Source of the DNA: Onishia taeanensis
GTDB taxonomy: Bacteria > Pseudomonadota > Gammaproteobacteria > Pseudomonadales > Halomonadaceae
DNA: 64,000 nucleotides
Reading direction: 5' to 3'
Assembly (NCBI RefSeq): GCF_900100755.1
Contig: NZ_FNCI01000012.1
Span: 44,949 to 108,948 of the forward strand
Made by a program: the position numbers and the translations under genes. Below the pieces are notes generated by a model. The model did no database searches. It had not been told where the DNA came from and saw only the letters and a program-made list of their open reading frames with translations. Positions 37,240 through 46,486 of the stretch are shown here, one piece after another; within the stretch, counting starts at the first letter, position 1; each line of letters starts with the position of its first letter.

Positions 37240-38283
37240 ATGACGCAACCGCTGGGTTCAGTGATGTTGGATCTCGAGGGTCCCCAGCTGACGCCGGAAG
37301 AAGCCGATCTGCTTTTGCGCCCCGAAGTGGGCGGAGTGATTCTGTTCGGCCGCAACGTCGAAGATGCCACTCAGGTTCAGACCCTGTGCAGCGCCATCCG
37401 CGCGGTACGACCGGACGTGTTGCTGGCCATCGATCAGGAAGGTGGGCGCGTGCAGCGGCTACGCCGCGGCGTCACCCGGCTGCCGGCCATGTCGCGCCTG
37501 GCCGAGGGCTTCGAGACCAACTCACAGGCAGCATTGCAGCATTGTCAGGATGCCGGCTGGCTGCTGGGCATGGAGATGGCCGCCTGCGGGCTGGACGTCA
37601 CCTTTGCCCCGGTGCTCGACGTCGACGGTGGCGAGTCCACCGTGATCGGCGATCGCAGCTTCTCGAACGACCCTGAGGTGGTCAGCCGCCTGGGCGGCGC
37701 CTTCATCGCTGGGCTCAACGAGGCCGGTATGGCCGCCGTGGGCAAGCATTTCCCCGGGCACGGCGGCGTCGCCGCTGACTCGCACCTCGAACTGCCCGTC
37801 GACCCGCGCCCGCTCAAGGAGCTGCGTGAGCATGACCTGGTGCCCTTTGCCGACCAGGCCACGCGACTCGGCGGCGTAATGCCCGCGCACGTGGTCTATT
37901 CCGCTTTCGACGCCCGCCCGGCCTGTTTCTCGCCCAGTTGGCTGGGTTTCCTGCGTGAGGAGATCGGCTTCAAGGGGGCGATCTTCTCCGACGACCTATC
38001 GATGGCCGGTGCCCACGTCGCCGGAGGCCCTGGCGAGCGCGCTGTGGCAGCGCTGGATGCCGGCTGTGACATGGTGCTGATGTGCAACGACCGCGCCGCC
38101 GCGCTGGAAGCGCTAGACGCCTGTGCGGGTCGTGGCAGCAAGCGTCAGGCCAAGCTTCGCTATGGGCGTGCCCGGCCAAGCCTCGAGAACCTGCCGGCGC
38201 TGTCGCGCTGGCGCCGCATCCATGCCCGGCTGGAAGCCCTGGCCAATGGCGAACCTTCTTCTTCACTCCCAACCGACTCGTGA
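37240..38283 (+). CDS. nagZ: Beta-N-acetylhexosaminidase (cytoplasmic)
   Basis: Glycoside hydrolase family 3 enzyme removing GlcNAc from anhydro-muropeptides in peptidoglycan recycling; 347 residues. LLAIDQEGGRVQRLR binds substrate, KHFPGHGGVAADSH holds the catalytic His loop, and IFSDDLSMAGA the nucleophile Asp. The ATG at 37240 has AAGGAAG. The family is linked to beta-lactamase induction. The stop is four bases before the next gene's start. Confidence 0.96.
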   Translation: MTQPLGSVMLDLEGPQLTPEEADLLLRPEVGGVILFGRNVEDATQVQTLCSAIRAVRPDVLLAIDQEGGRVQRLRRGVTRLPAMSRLAEGFETNSQAALQHCQDAGWLLGMEMAACGLDVTFAPVLDVDGGESTVIGDRSFSNDPEVVSRLGGAFIAGLNEAGMAAVGKHFPGHGGVAADSHLELPVDPRPLKELREHDLVPFADQATRLGGVMPAHVVYSAFDARPACFSPSWLGFLREEIGFKGAIFSDDLSMAGAHVAGGPGERAVAALDAGCDMVLMCNDRAAALEALDACAGRGSKRQAKLRYGRARPSLENLPALSRWRRIHARLEALANGEPSSSLPTDS

Positions 38284-38287
38284 CCTC

Positions 38288-38866
38288 ATGACTCAACAAG
38301 CTTCTTCCGCCGACGCGTCCCTGGCCGCCATGCGCGACATCATGGACAACGCCGACTGCCTGATCTCCCAGGAGGCGGTCGAGCGGGCGCTGGACCAGAT
38401 GGCCGAAAGGATCACTGCCGATCTCGGTGACAAGCTGCCGGTGTTCTACTGCGTGATGAACGGAGGCCTGATCACCACCGGCCACCTGCTGACCCGGCTC
38501 GGCTTCCCGCTGGAGGTCGATTACCTGCACGCCACTCGCTATCGCGGCGGCACCCGCGGCGGCGAGCTGTTCTGGCGCGTCTCGCCCGAGGTGCCGATGG
38601 CGGGTCGCCATGTGGTGATCGTTGATGACATCCTCGACGAGGGCTCTACGCTGGCGGCTATCCTGGCCTACTGCCGGGAAGCGGGTGCGGCCAGCATCTC
38701 TACCGCCGTGCTGGTCGACAAACATCACGACCGCAAGGCCGTGCCGGGCCTCAAGGCCGACTACTGCAGCCTGGATGTCGAGGACCGCTACGTGTTCGGC
38801 TTCGGCATGGACTACAAGGGCTACTGGCGCAACGCGCCGGGGATCTTCGCGCCCCAGGGGATGTAA
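38288..38866 (+). CDS. Hypoxanthine phosphoribosyltransferase-like protein
   Basis: 192 residues, type I phosphoribosyltransferase. The PRPP loop is VVIVDDILDEGSTLAA, preceded by VFYCVMNGGLITTGHLL and DYLHATRYRGGTRGGELFW. This variant, in the psrA-nagZ cluster, is annotated hypoxanthine-guanine phosphoribosyltransferase in pseudomonads. With the phosphorylase that follows, it would return hypoxanthine released from methylthioinosine to IMP. The start at 38288 overlaps nothing. Confidence 0.9.
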   Translation: MTQQASSADASLAAMRDIMDNADCLISQEAVERALDQMAERITADLGDKLPVFYCVMNGGLITTGHLLTRLGFPLEVDYLHATRYRGGTRGGELFWRVSPEVPMAGRHVVIVDDILDEGSTLAAILAYCREAGAASISTAVLVDKHHDRKAVPGLKADYCSLDVEDRYVFGFGMDYKGYWRNAPGIFAPQGM

Positions 38867-38897
38867 GCTCGGCGCGGCGGTGACAGAGGCGGGATAG

Positions 38898-39650
<753 letters not shown>

Positions 39651-39729
39651 GCATCAACTGTCCGCCCAATAATAGGGCGTCCATTCTTTTTGGAGACTGG
39701 CTCAAGGTGGCGGCCTCAAGGGCTCGGGG

Positions 39730-40587
39730 TCAGGAAAGATACTCGACAGGCTCCTGAAGCGACACCGCCGTACCTGACACCACAATCCCTCCCAAGGCCG
39801 GTATGGTGACCTCGAGTCGACTCGGCCGACCCATTCCTTCGCCCTGAAGCAGCGTCAACTCTGCGGGTGCCTCTATCAATCCCGCATCGCGCAAATAGCC
39901 CCCCAATGCCGCCGCCGCGGCTCCGGTAGCCGGATCTTCTACCACGCCACCGACCGGAAACGGATCGCGCACATGAAAGCGTGTCGACGACTCCTGCCAC
40001 ACCAACTGAAGCGTGGTGAGATTCTCTTCTAGCATCAGAGCCTTGAGTGACGCGAAGTCATAGGACAGGGCATCGAGTCGCGCCTTGGAGGCAGTCGCCA
40101 GCACCAGATGCCAGGCGCCGGCATAGGCCACTGCCGGCGGCAGGGTCGGGTCCAGCTCATCCGCCTGCCAGCCAAGGCTCGCCAGTGCCGCCTCGACCAG
40201 GGTGGGGGCGGCAGTCCGGTGCTCTGGCACCACCGAGACCAGCGAGGCGCGCCAGTCGCTGTCGATCTGCTCCACGGCAACCGGCACCTCGCCGACTGCC
40301 GTGGAGAGCCGATAGGTGCCTGCGCCATCGAGCTGACCCAGCACCACACCGGCGGCGATGGTGGCATGGCCACAGAAGCTGACCTCGGCCTCGGGGCTGT
40401 AGTAGCGCACCGTGCGCACGCCGTTATGCACGGGGCCGAGGAAGGCCGTTTCGGAATAGCCCACCTCGGCGGCAATACTGCGCATGGTTTCCGCATCGGG
40501 CAGGGCGTCGCCGACCCAGACGCCGGCCGGGTTGCCGCCCTTGGGGTTATGGGTGAAAGCAGATAAACGGTAGAGCGTGCCAGTCAT
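39730..40587 (-). CDS. PhzF family isomerase/epimerase
   Basis: 285 residues. It begins MTGTLYRLSAFTHNPKGGNPAGV, where the family has F...GNPAGV. It continues with SETAFLGP (conserved catalytic Glu) and VSFCGHATIAA, and DPATGAAAAALGGYL near the end. Reaction unknown. Divergent from the LysR gene at 40688, which may regulate it. Confidence 0.9.
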   Translation of the reverse strand: MTGTLYRLSAFTHNPKGGNPAGVWVGDALPDAETMRSIAAEVGYSETAFLGPVHNGVRTVRYYSPEAEVSFCGHATIAAGVVLGQLDGAGTYRLSTAVGEVPVAVEQIDSDWRASLVSVVPEHRTAAPTLVEAALASLGWQADELDPTLPPAVAYAGAWHLVLATASKARLDALSYDFASLKALMLEENLTTLQLVWQESSTRFHVRDPFPVGGVVEDPATGAAAAALGGYLRDAGLIEAPAELTLLQGEGMGRPSRLEVTIPALGGIVVSGTAVSLQEPVEYLS

Positions 40588-40687
40588 GTCAGTGCTCCTG
40601 ATCGAGGGGTGATGACCGGTATTATTGACCTAAGATGAATAACAACAACGTATCGTTCCTAATCCATAGGCTTAACTGGGGTAAGTC

Positions 40688-41614
40688 ATGTCGTCTTCCT
40701 CTCGGTTACCCTTGCCCACCCTTCACGCCTTCGAAGCGGCGGCGCGTCATGGCAGCTTCAGTGCGGCCGCCGGTGAGCTGCATGTGACCGCCGCCGCCGT
40801 CAGCCATCGCATCAAGGCGTTGGAGGATAGCCTGGGCCTGCGGCTTTTCGAGCGAAAGGCGCGTGGGGTGGTGCTCACCGAGGCTGGCGTGCGCTATCAG
40901 GAACGCATCGCCGAAGCCTTCACCCTCATCGATCGCGCTACTCGCGAGCTGAGTCAGCCGAGTGTCGACGGCCCGCTTCGGGTGTCTTCGCCCCAGGCTT
41001 TCCTGCAACATGCCCTGATGCTGCGGGTAAGCGAACTGCTGCGCCGCCACCCGGGGCTGAATCTCACGTTGATTGGCGACAACCGGATGGCCAATCTCCG
41101 CGCTGGCAAGGTCGATGTCGCGATTCGGTTTGGCACTGGAGACTATCCTGGCCTGAGTGTCGTGCCCCTGCTTGACGAAGCCATTACGGTACTGGCTCCC
41201 GCTCATGGTGATGGGGAGTACGAAGACTGGCGACACGCCTGCTTCATTGAGGACGATAGCGCCTTGCCCACGGAACCCTGGAGCCACTGGCATCCATGGT
41301 GGCGCGAGGCGGGGCTGCATGCGCCGCAGCAGTTGCGACGACTCAAGGTCTCGGACAGCGGATTGGCGCTCGCCGCCTGCTGTAATGGGCTGGGGTTGTG
41401 TCTGTCACGCCTTTCGGTGGCCCAAGAGGCGATCGATCATGGTGAGGTCATTGCCTTGCGCCCCTGGCGGCGCACGGAGTTCAGCTACTATCTGGTCAGC
41501 CTGCCCGGGGCGGCGGATGCCCCTCGAGTCGTCGCCTTTCGTGACTGGTTAGAAGAGGCACTGCGCGACCTGCGTCAGGCGATGAAGGCGGCGATTCGTC
41601 AGCCAGAAGCCTAG
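40688..41614 (+). CDS. LysR-type transcriptional regulator (GcvA-like)
   Basis: 308 residues. N-terminal HTH (LPTLHAFEAAARHGSFSAAA, VTAAAVSHRIKALEDSLG) and a C-terminal periplasmic-binding-like sensor from residue ~93. The HTH is of the GcvA/AmpR subgroup. It is transcribed away from phzF across a 100-base gap, the usual LysR arrangement, and marks the left border of the AT-richer accessory region. Confidence 0.9.
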   Translation: MSSSSRLPLPTLHAFEAAARHGSFSAAAGELHVTAAAVSHRIKALEDSLGLRLFERKARGVVLTEAGVRYQERIAEAFTLIDRATRELSQPSVDGPLRVSSPQAFLQHALMLRVSELLRRHPGLNLTLIGDNRMANLRAGKVDVAIRFGTGDYPGLSVVPLLDEAITVLAPAHGDGEYEDWRHACFIEDDSALPTEPWSHWHPWWREAGLHAPQQLRRLKVSDSGLALAACCNGLGLCLSRLSVAQEAIDHGEVIALRPWRRTEFSYYLVSLPGAADAPRVVAFRDWLEEALRDLRQAMKAAIRQPEA

Positions 41615-41714
41615 TGAGCCAAGCTTGTGCTGAGGGCGTTGCCTGAGGCGGGGAATGGCGCACTCAAAATGTTTCCACTAATGGGACGGGCCGTTCAACT
41701 TTGCCTTGCAGCGA

Positions 41715-42173
41715 TCAAGCTAACCGCAGAATTCTCTCTGCCAAGGCCGCAAGCGCCTCGTCATCTTCCCGCTTATAGTCGTGAGACGAAATATAGCCCT
41801 CATAGCGGTCAAAGTACTTGTCTACGCGAGAAGCTATCGGCTGGAATTCTGCTGTCTTTCCGGTGCCATGCATAGGGAATAGCTTCGCATGTAAATGGTC
41901 GACTCCATAGCCTTCGAACATCATTCCTGTCCGTGCGACACCATCCAAGGCTTCGTCTAGCAATAAAGCCACTTTTTTAGAAGCCAATACCAAAGAGGCC
42001 ACGATGTCATCATCTTGAGCGAACAAGTAGCTAGAGGCATGACGTTTCGGGATGACGACCGAGAACCCCGGCGTATTGGGGAAGATGGAAAGAAAGGCCA
42101 AGTGCTCTTCATCTTCCCATATCTTATGGCTTGGAGCCTTGCCGCTTACGATATCGCAAAAAATGCAACTCAT
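41715..42173 (-). CDS. HIT family protein
   Basis: 152 residues. CIFCDIVSGKAPSHKIWEDE opens the HIT domain, with FSVVIPKRH. The histidine triad is YGVDHLHAKLFPMHG: two His in register, and the third position of the HxHxH pattern is Lys. Nucleotide hydrolase or transferase activity is expected, but the reaction is open. The start at 42173 gives MSCIFCDI. First gene of the accessory block, monocistronic in appearance. Confidence 0.85.
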   Translation of the reverse strand: MSCIFCDIVSGKAPSHKIWEDEEHLAFLSIFPNTPGFSVVIPKRHASSYLFAQDDDIVASLVLASKKVALLLDEALDGVARTGMMFEGYGVDHLHAKLFPMHGTGKTAEFQPIASRVDKYFDRYEGYISSHDYKREDDEALAALAERILRLA

Positions 42174-42215
42174 GATTGCTTCCATTTTAAAACGGTTGCG
42201 CTTATTTGGTGATGT

Positions 42216-42959
42216 TTAGGTCAGGCAGGCATCGAAGGCTGATTGCGCATGAATTACCGTGCTGTTGAGGAACGAAATTCCACTCTGTTTAAACATCGGG
42301 TTATCCGCCTGAGCACCAAACGCCATAGGTAACTCAGTGCAACCGAGGCAAACTGCAACATTAGCTAGGTTTTCAGCAGGGATGCACTCCTGAACAATAT
42401 CGACTATAGCTGCAGATGCACCTTGGGTCTGATTGAGGTACAGGCTTTCTATCACGCTACCAACCCGATCCCGAAGCGCTTGGGGTTCGGGATAAGAAGC
42501 TTTTATCCCATAACGCGAGACGCCGTCGACAAACGATGAGGTGGACATCGTTGGCAAGGTGCCTAATATGAGGAGTTCATTGAAACCGTTATCCAAACAG
42601 TACGTCCCTATTGCATGGTAGGCGCTCAGGACAGGCACGCTCACAGTTTTAGAAATTTCTGAAATACGAGCGTGAGGTGTAATGCTTGATACGATCAATA
42701 GCTCTGCACCAGCAGATTCAAGCGATTCCATGGCGTTTTGATAATAATGGTCCCATGAATCCCAGGACCCCGGTTGCTCGTTACCTCGGTTGTTAACTGC
42801 AAAGCTCATGTTCAAGGATTCAATCGCTATCTCGGGAGTAGGCAAGGGCCTGGCGTGCCCTTGTGAATCCCAGTACGATTGACTAATCCTGCAAATGGTT
42901 CTGTAGTATTCAGCTGTTGAAGGCCAGCCAACGCCACCTAGCATTCCAATCTTCTTCAT
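42216..42959 (-). CDS. Aspartate/glutamate racemase family protein, one catalytic Cys replaced
   Basis: 247 residues. KKIGMLGGVGWPSTAEYYRT matches the family N-terminus. The first catalytic site reads LLIVSSITPHA, where most members have CTNTMH, so the first Cys is Ser. The second site is VCLGCTELPMAFGA with its Cys intact. Some racemases use a Thr or Ser at the first site and act in one direction, so it may be active. The start at 42959 is preferred over an in-frame GTG at 42968. Confidence 0.82.
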   Translation of the reverse strand: MKKIGMLGGVGWPSTAEYYRTICRISQSYWDSQGHARPLPTPEIAIESLNMSFAVNNRGNEQPGSWDSWDHYYQNAMESLESAGAELLIVSSITPHARISEISKTVSVPVLSAYHAIGTYCLDNGFNELLILGTLPTMSTSSFVDGVSRYGIKASYPEPQALRDRVGSVIESLYLNQTQGASAAIVDIVQECIPAENLANVAVCLGCTELPMAFGAQADNPMFKQSGISFLNSTVIHAQSAFDACLT

Positions 42960-43067
42960 ATGCCCCACTGCACTTTCGAGGATAAAGTTTTGTTTGGTGA
43001 ATTACGTGCTTACAACGGTAGTGCTACGCAGTTTAGCGAGTAGGAAAAATATATTTTTTTAAAATGA

Positions 43068-43454
43068 TCACACCTTGACGGAGTATTTCAGGTCTCGCGC
43101 CTCATCGCCTGTCATACCCCGGAAGCCCCAGCAGTGACCCGGCTGCTCCTTTATCGTGATCTCAATGTCCACGGGCGAAATGCCCACCTTGGACTCTATC
43201 TCGCTGAATAGCGCCTTGATCAGCGCCTTCTGCGTCTCAGGATGACGCCCCTGCATCATGTTGATTTCAATCGCCGTGTAAGCAGGCGTTCTACCACCCG
43301 GATAGTAGAAATCCTCTGCATCCATCGGGATGAAACGATGAGCCCGCTTGTCTTCGGGCATGCCGAGAACTGACTGCATGCAGCCATGAATGACCTCAGA
43401 AAGCTGGGCCTTAACCGGGTTTAGGTGCTCTTTGATTCCATAGATGACGATCAC
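43068..43454 (-). CDS. Tautomerase (4-OT superfamily)-like protein
   Basis: 128 residues. It begins with a GTG codon (43454) after AGGAG, giving MIVIYGIKEHLNP. It continues with EDKRAHRFIPMDAEDF and AYTAIEINMMQGR, a pattern I associate with one tautomerase subfamily. The N-terminal Pro, essential in classical tautomerases after Met removal, is not present (Ile instead). Function therefore unclear. Confidence 0.75.
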   Translation of the reverse strand: MIVIYGIKEHLNPVKAQLSEVIHGCMQSVLGMPEDKRAHRFIPMDAEDFYYPGGRTPAYTAIEINMMQGRHPETQKALIKALFSEIESKVGISPVDIEITIKEQPGHCWGFRGMTGDEARDLKYSVKV

Positions 43455-43477
43455 GATGTCTCCTGCAGTGTGTAATG

Positions 43478-43530
43478 CATTAAACGATGGCGTAGTGTTG
43501 CCAAGACCATGAATACTGGCGAGTTAGGTG
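43478..43530. repeat. Possible degenerate attC site
   Basis: ATTAAACG (R''-like) and GAGTTAGGT (R'-like), the latter overlapping the stop of the DUF4336 remnant exactly as R' overlaps cassette stops elsewhere in this array. Internal pairing is weak, so it may not be functional. Confidence 0.35.
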
Positions 43531-44227
43531 TTTTTTCTCGGAAGGTGTAGCCAGTTGAAAGACTTTCTGAGGAAGTCTTCGGCATTTTCTTCAATGATTA
43601 ACCCGTGGGCTAAGATGATTTTTTCGGGCTTCCAGCTAAGGATCGTTTCAATGTGGCGTCGTATTTCACTCTTGTTAAGATAGAAGCTGTAACGCCAATC
43701 AATAGGTGTTTTTCCATTGGGGCTAATATGCCGGAGAATCAAGCTACTTGTCTTTTGAAGAAGGGGAAGGCATTGGTGGAGAAGTTTTCTATGAGGTCCG
43801 TTACTATCAGAACACTTGACGGTTTATGAAAGAAAACGCACTCCTGCATAGCCCGAGAGCCGGTGACTAGAAATTGATCTATTTCCTTCTCCCAAGGTAA
43901 GGCCATTGCATTATCGAGAGTGCCGTCGAAAGATAGGTCATTTCGTTTATTGATCACTTCTTCAGTGCCATACGCTAAGGCTTCTGGATAAGCTTGCTGC
44001 CATTCTTCAATAAACAGGTGATGGAGGCGGTTTGGGGCAATGATGTACTTCACCCGCCCAAGTGCTTCGACCTTGGCTTGTAAAGCAGGCTCTAGTTTGA
44101 TGGGGCTATGTACCCATAGGTCGCCGTTGGAGAGTGCAATAACCGTCATCCGAGTCGTGTATGGCAACGAATAGAACTTGACTGCCTCACCATCAAATAT
44201 CCAGATGTTCTCGGCAATTTTCTTCAT
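43524..44227 (-). pseudogene. DUF4336 gene split by a frameshift
   Basis: Two reading frames together give one DUF4336-like protein of about 234 residues. The first (start 44227, ends 43739) runs from KKIAENIWIFDGEAVKFYS to the FFKRQVA stop; the second (43524-43742) carries LRHISPNGKTPIDWRYSFYL and PEKIILAHGLIIEENAEDFL. They meet at TTGA (43742-43739) in different frames, consistent with a one-base change. Either a true pseudogene or a sequencing error. The start at 44227 follows GAAGGAAG. Confidence 0.75.
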
Positions 44228-44332
44228 TCTTCCTTCTCCGGCCCACATGGTCCTGACAATATTCACGGCTTTTTAAATTAAAGCGAGAAGTGGTAGGAAA
44301 GGTGTCGCCGTTCCTTCGGGTGGCTAGCTTTT

Positions 44333-44734
44333 TTATGCGGGGCGCTCTGCATACTGAGGTAGGTCATCATTGATATCATCCCATACGGCTTTACTCGACA
44401 CAAAAATATGGCTTGCCTTTTCTATCGCGGTGTCATCGTCCAAGCTTCCTACTCGAAGCCTTATAATTTCTGGCATTGATATACGCTGACTGTATATTGG
44501 CGAACCGCAGCTCTCACAGAAAAAGCGCTTGGCATCCTCTGATGAAGTATAACTTCGTAGAAGATGATCTCCAGTCAACAAGTTGAAGTCGGAAGATTTA
44601 ACTGGTGCATTTAATGCAAAGGCGGAGCCATTAGACTTCCGACATTTGCTGCAGTGGCAGAACATGGCAGGGCTAAGCTCGCCATCGATCTCATAGCGGA
44701 TACCACCGCACAGACAACTTCCTTTTAAACTCAT
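44333..44734 (-). CDS. GFA/CENP-V family zinc protein
   Basis: 133 residues. Zinc ligands CLCGG, FCHCSKCRKSNGSAFA and FFCESCGSP fit the GFA fold (glutathione-dependent formaldehyde-activating family). The domain does not imply formaldehyde activity in most members. The start at 44734 begins MSLKGSCLCGG. It lies next to the split DUF4336 gene; no good attC separates them. Confidence 0.88.
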   Translation of the reverse strand: MSLKGSCLCGGIRYEIDGELSPAMFCHCSKCRKSNGSAFALNAPVKSSDFNLLTGDHLLRSYTSSEDAKRFFCESCGSPIYSQRISMPEIIRLRVGSLDDDTAIEKASHIFVSSKAVWDDINDDLPQYAERPA

Positions 44735-44754
44735 GAAAACTTCTCTTCTTGATA

Positions 44755-44829
44755 GCTAGCGCTGGCGTACCGGGCCAGTTTTTGGAGAGGCAGCGGAAAA
44801 AATCGGTCCCATCGACGCACTGGTTATAC
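44755..44829. repeat. attC-like recombination site (A)
   Basis: R''-like GCTAGCGC at the left and R'-like TGGTTATAC at the right, with inner arms GGCGTACCGG and TCGGT...GACGC that can pair. It lies immediately downstream of the cassette gene at 44832. R'' differs from consensus by one base (TAGCG for TAACG). Confidence 0.6.
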
Positions 44830-44831
44830 AA

Positions 44832-45683
44832 TCAGAATGGGATTTCATCGCATTCCGCGTCGATCGAAAGGTCGTAGTCAAAGTTCCCATCTTGGGTGAC
44901 CAACCTCAAAACGGACCGTCCCGCTACACGATAACTATCCTTTAACTCCTCACCCTCACGCGAAAATGCCAGATATTTCGTCGCGGAGAATTTGAGTTGT
45001 GCCCAAGAATTTTTGTGAAGCTTTCTTATTGGGCAGGAAATAAAATGTCTTTTTGAAAAATCTGGCACATCAGAATTGGTGCTAGGACATTCCTTCCCGT
45101 CTTGCTTTAGCTCCCATCCATCTGACGAATAGAAATATACAGCCTCAATTTCAGAGGAAGTTACCCCAGACTCATTGTGCAAATCTATCTTGAAATCAAT
45201 TATTCCCTTCGCCGAATATTTTGTCTTTTCAAGGTTGCCAAAGGCACTGCTCAAGCTTACCTTTACACGACTGTTCCTTGCAGCCTCGATCTGTGATTTT
45301 GCCCATGCAAGCTCATCAGTTAGCGCTTCTCTCAATTTAGAGATAGAATCTTCATACACAACGTGCCTGTAGTGCTTTAGATCGAAAGGAATGTCCTTCG
45401 CATCTTTTGTCAGCAAGATGCAAAGCTTTTCTCTTCCGTGTGCATAGCCTACTTCATAAAAAACATTGGCATTTTGCTCCGACATATCAGCTATCACGAT
45501 GTCTGAGACTTCGATTTGTCGATAGATCCTATCAAGCATGCCCTCTGTAAATATCTGCTCGTCAACTCGTTCAGCTTTTATGCCAAGGGCACTAGCAGTT
45601 TCCTTAATCCCAAGACGATAAATATCATCAAATTCGCCATGAAAGGGCATAAGAACGAAAGCAAAAATATCGTCTTCTTTCAT
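44832..45683 (-). CDS. Predicted nucleotide-binding effector: deoxyribosyltransferase/TIR-like N-terminus and unknown C-terminus
   Basis: 283 residues. Residues ~1-120 show FVLMPFHGEFDDIYRLGIKE and SDIVIADMSEQNANVFYEVG followed by YAHGREKLCILLT. This is the pattern of the nucleoside 2-deoxyribosyltransferase/TIR-like fold found in nucleotide-processing defence effectors. Residues ~140-283 are probably beta-rich (FKIDLHNESGVTSSEIEAVY) and match nothing I recognise. Single cassette gene, with the attC at 44755-44829 directly behind its stop and another attC ahead of it. The function is inference. Confidence 0.65.
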   Translation of the reverse strand: MKEDDIFAFVLMPFHGEFDDIYRLGIKETASALGIKAERVDEQIFTEGMLDRIYRQIEVSDIVIADMSEQNANVFYEVGYAHGREKLCILLTKDAKDIPFDLKHYRHVVYEDSISKLREALTDELAWAKSQIEAARNSRVKVSLSSAFGNLEKTKYSAKGIIDFKIDLHNESGVTSSEIEAVYFYSSDGWELKQDGKECPSTNSDVPDFSKRHFISCPIRKLHKNSWAQLKFSATKYLAFSREGEELKDSYRVAGRSVLRLVTQDGNFDYDLSIDAECDEIPF

Positions 45684-45697
45684 GGTTTCTCCTTATT

Positions 45698-45776
45698 GTA
45701 TAACGCCTGCCGTCACCGGTGCTGAAACCGAACCGAAGCGCAGGTTTTGGCATCCGGTGCACGGCTTGGTTATATA
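45698..45776. repeat. attC recombination site (B)
   Basis: R'' TATAACGCC and R' GGTTATATA with paired inner arms: CGTCACCGG (45711-45719) and CCGGTGCACGG (45754-45764). About 79 bases, oriented with R' next to the stop of the gene at 45781. The best complete attC of this array with 48233-48292. Confidence 0.82.
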
Positions 45777-45780
45777 CCTG

Positions 45781-46185
45781 TTAGTCTCCACCGGACTCTG
45801 TCTCATCAATTTTTCGAATCAAGTTCTGCAGCTCTTTGGCAACGTCACCACCGCCTCTCACCGTTACCCGATGCCCTTTGTAGTCTATCGTGACCTCTTT
45901 CTGGGGGCGTGTTTTCAGGTACTCGATGATTAATGGTGCAAGGTGCTTTAAGACATATCCAGCAGAGCTAATTAGTGCTGGAATAGATAGGCCAGAGACC
46001 AAATCGTTCGCGATTTGTGCAGTCGAGCTATTAGTACGAAACCCAAAAGTCATGATGCTGGGCTTTGACTCGCCCAACATTTCGCATTCATCCATTAGCC
46101 GTTTCACGACTTCTTCTTGACGCTCCTCATCTGTTGGCCTCCAAGGGTCAACATCATGCAGCGAGACCGCGAACCTATTATTCAT
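45781..46185 (-). CDS. Uncharacterised cassette protein with a hydrophobic segment
   Basis: 134 residues, no family recognised with certainty. A central hydrophobic stretch (IPALISSAGYVLKHLAPLII) could be a membrane helix. The C-terminal part KEVTIDYKGHRVTVRGGGDV looks like a short beta pair seen in small effector-associated components of conflict systems. It shares a cassette with the gene at 46216, with 30 bases between them and no attC there. Start at 46185. Confidence 0.55.
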   Translation of the reverse strand: MNNRFAVSLHDVDPWRPTDEERQEEVVKRLMDECEMLGESKPSIMTFGFRTNSSTAQIANDLVSGLSIPALISSAGYVLKHLAPLIIEYLKTRPQKEVTIDYKGHRVTVRGGGDVAKELQNLIRKIDETESGGD

Positions 46186-46215
46186 GGCTGGCTCTTCCTC
46201 CCATGAAGTGTATGT

Positions 46216-46455
46216 TCACAAATAATCTTGAATAGAAGGCATATCTGGTTCCTCAGACGCAACTAACTCAGCGTACTTTCTTGTTAGAGCTTGATCGCCT
46301 TTTTCTTTGGCAGCTCGAAAAGCTTCAAGCCAAGCGATAACTTTAGTATCGGGATCAATATTATGGATGCTGCGCTCGATCAGCTCGATTGCGTCGTCAA
46401 ATTTACCTTTTCCCCGCAGTGCGGCACTTTTTTGGATTACATTTTCAGTTGGCAC
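46216..46455 (-). CDS. Small helical (TPR-like) cassette protein
   Basis: 79 residues. It starts with GTG at 46455, eight bases after GGAG. Sequence AALRGKGKFDDAIELIERSI and WLEAFRAAKEKGDQALTRKY suggest two or three helix hairpins like tetratricopeptide repeats. Unknown function. Paired with the gene at 45781. Confidence 0.5.
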   Translation of the reverse strand: MPTENVIQKSAALRGKGKFDDAIELIERSIHNIDPDTKVIAWLEAFRAAKEKGDQALTRKYAELVASEEPDMPSIQDYL

Positions 46456-46486
46456 TTAACATTCTCCATTTTCACCGAGGTTGTCC

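Noticed and set aside
41640..41710. An attC site after the LysR gene
   Set aside because: GGGCGTTGCC and CCGTTCAACT look superficially like attC boxes, but the arms between them do not pair.
43000..43067. attC-like boxes around ACAACGG...GCAGTTTAGC
   Set aside because: The boxes are about 25 bases apart, too close for a functional attC.
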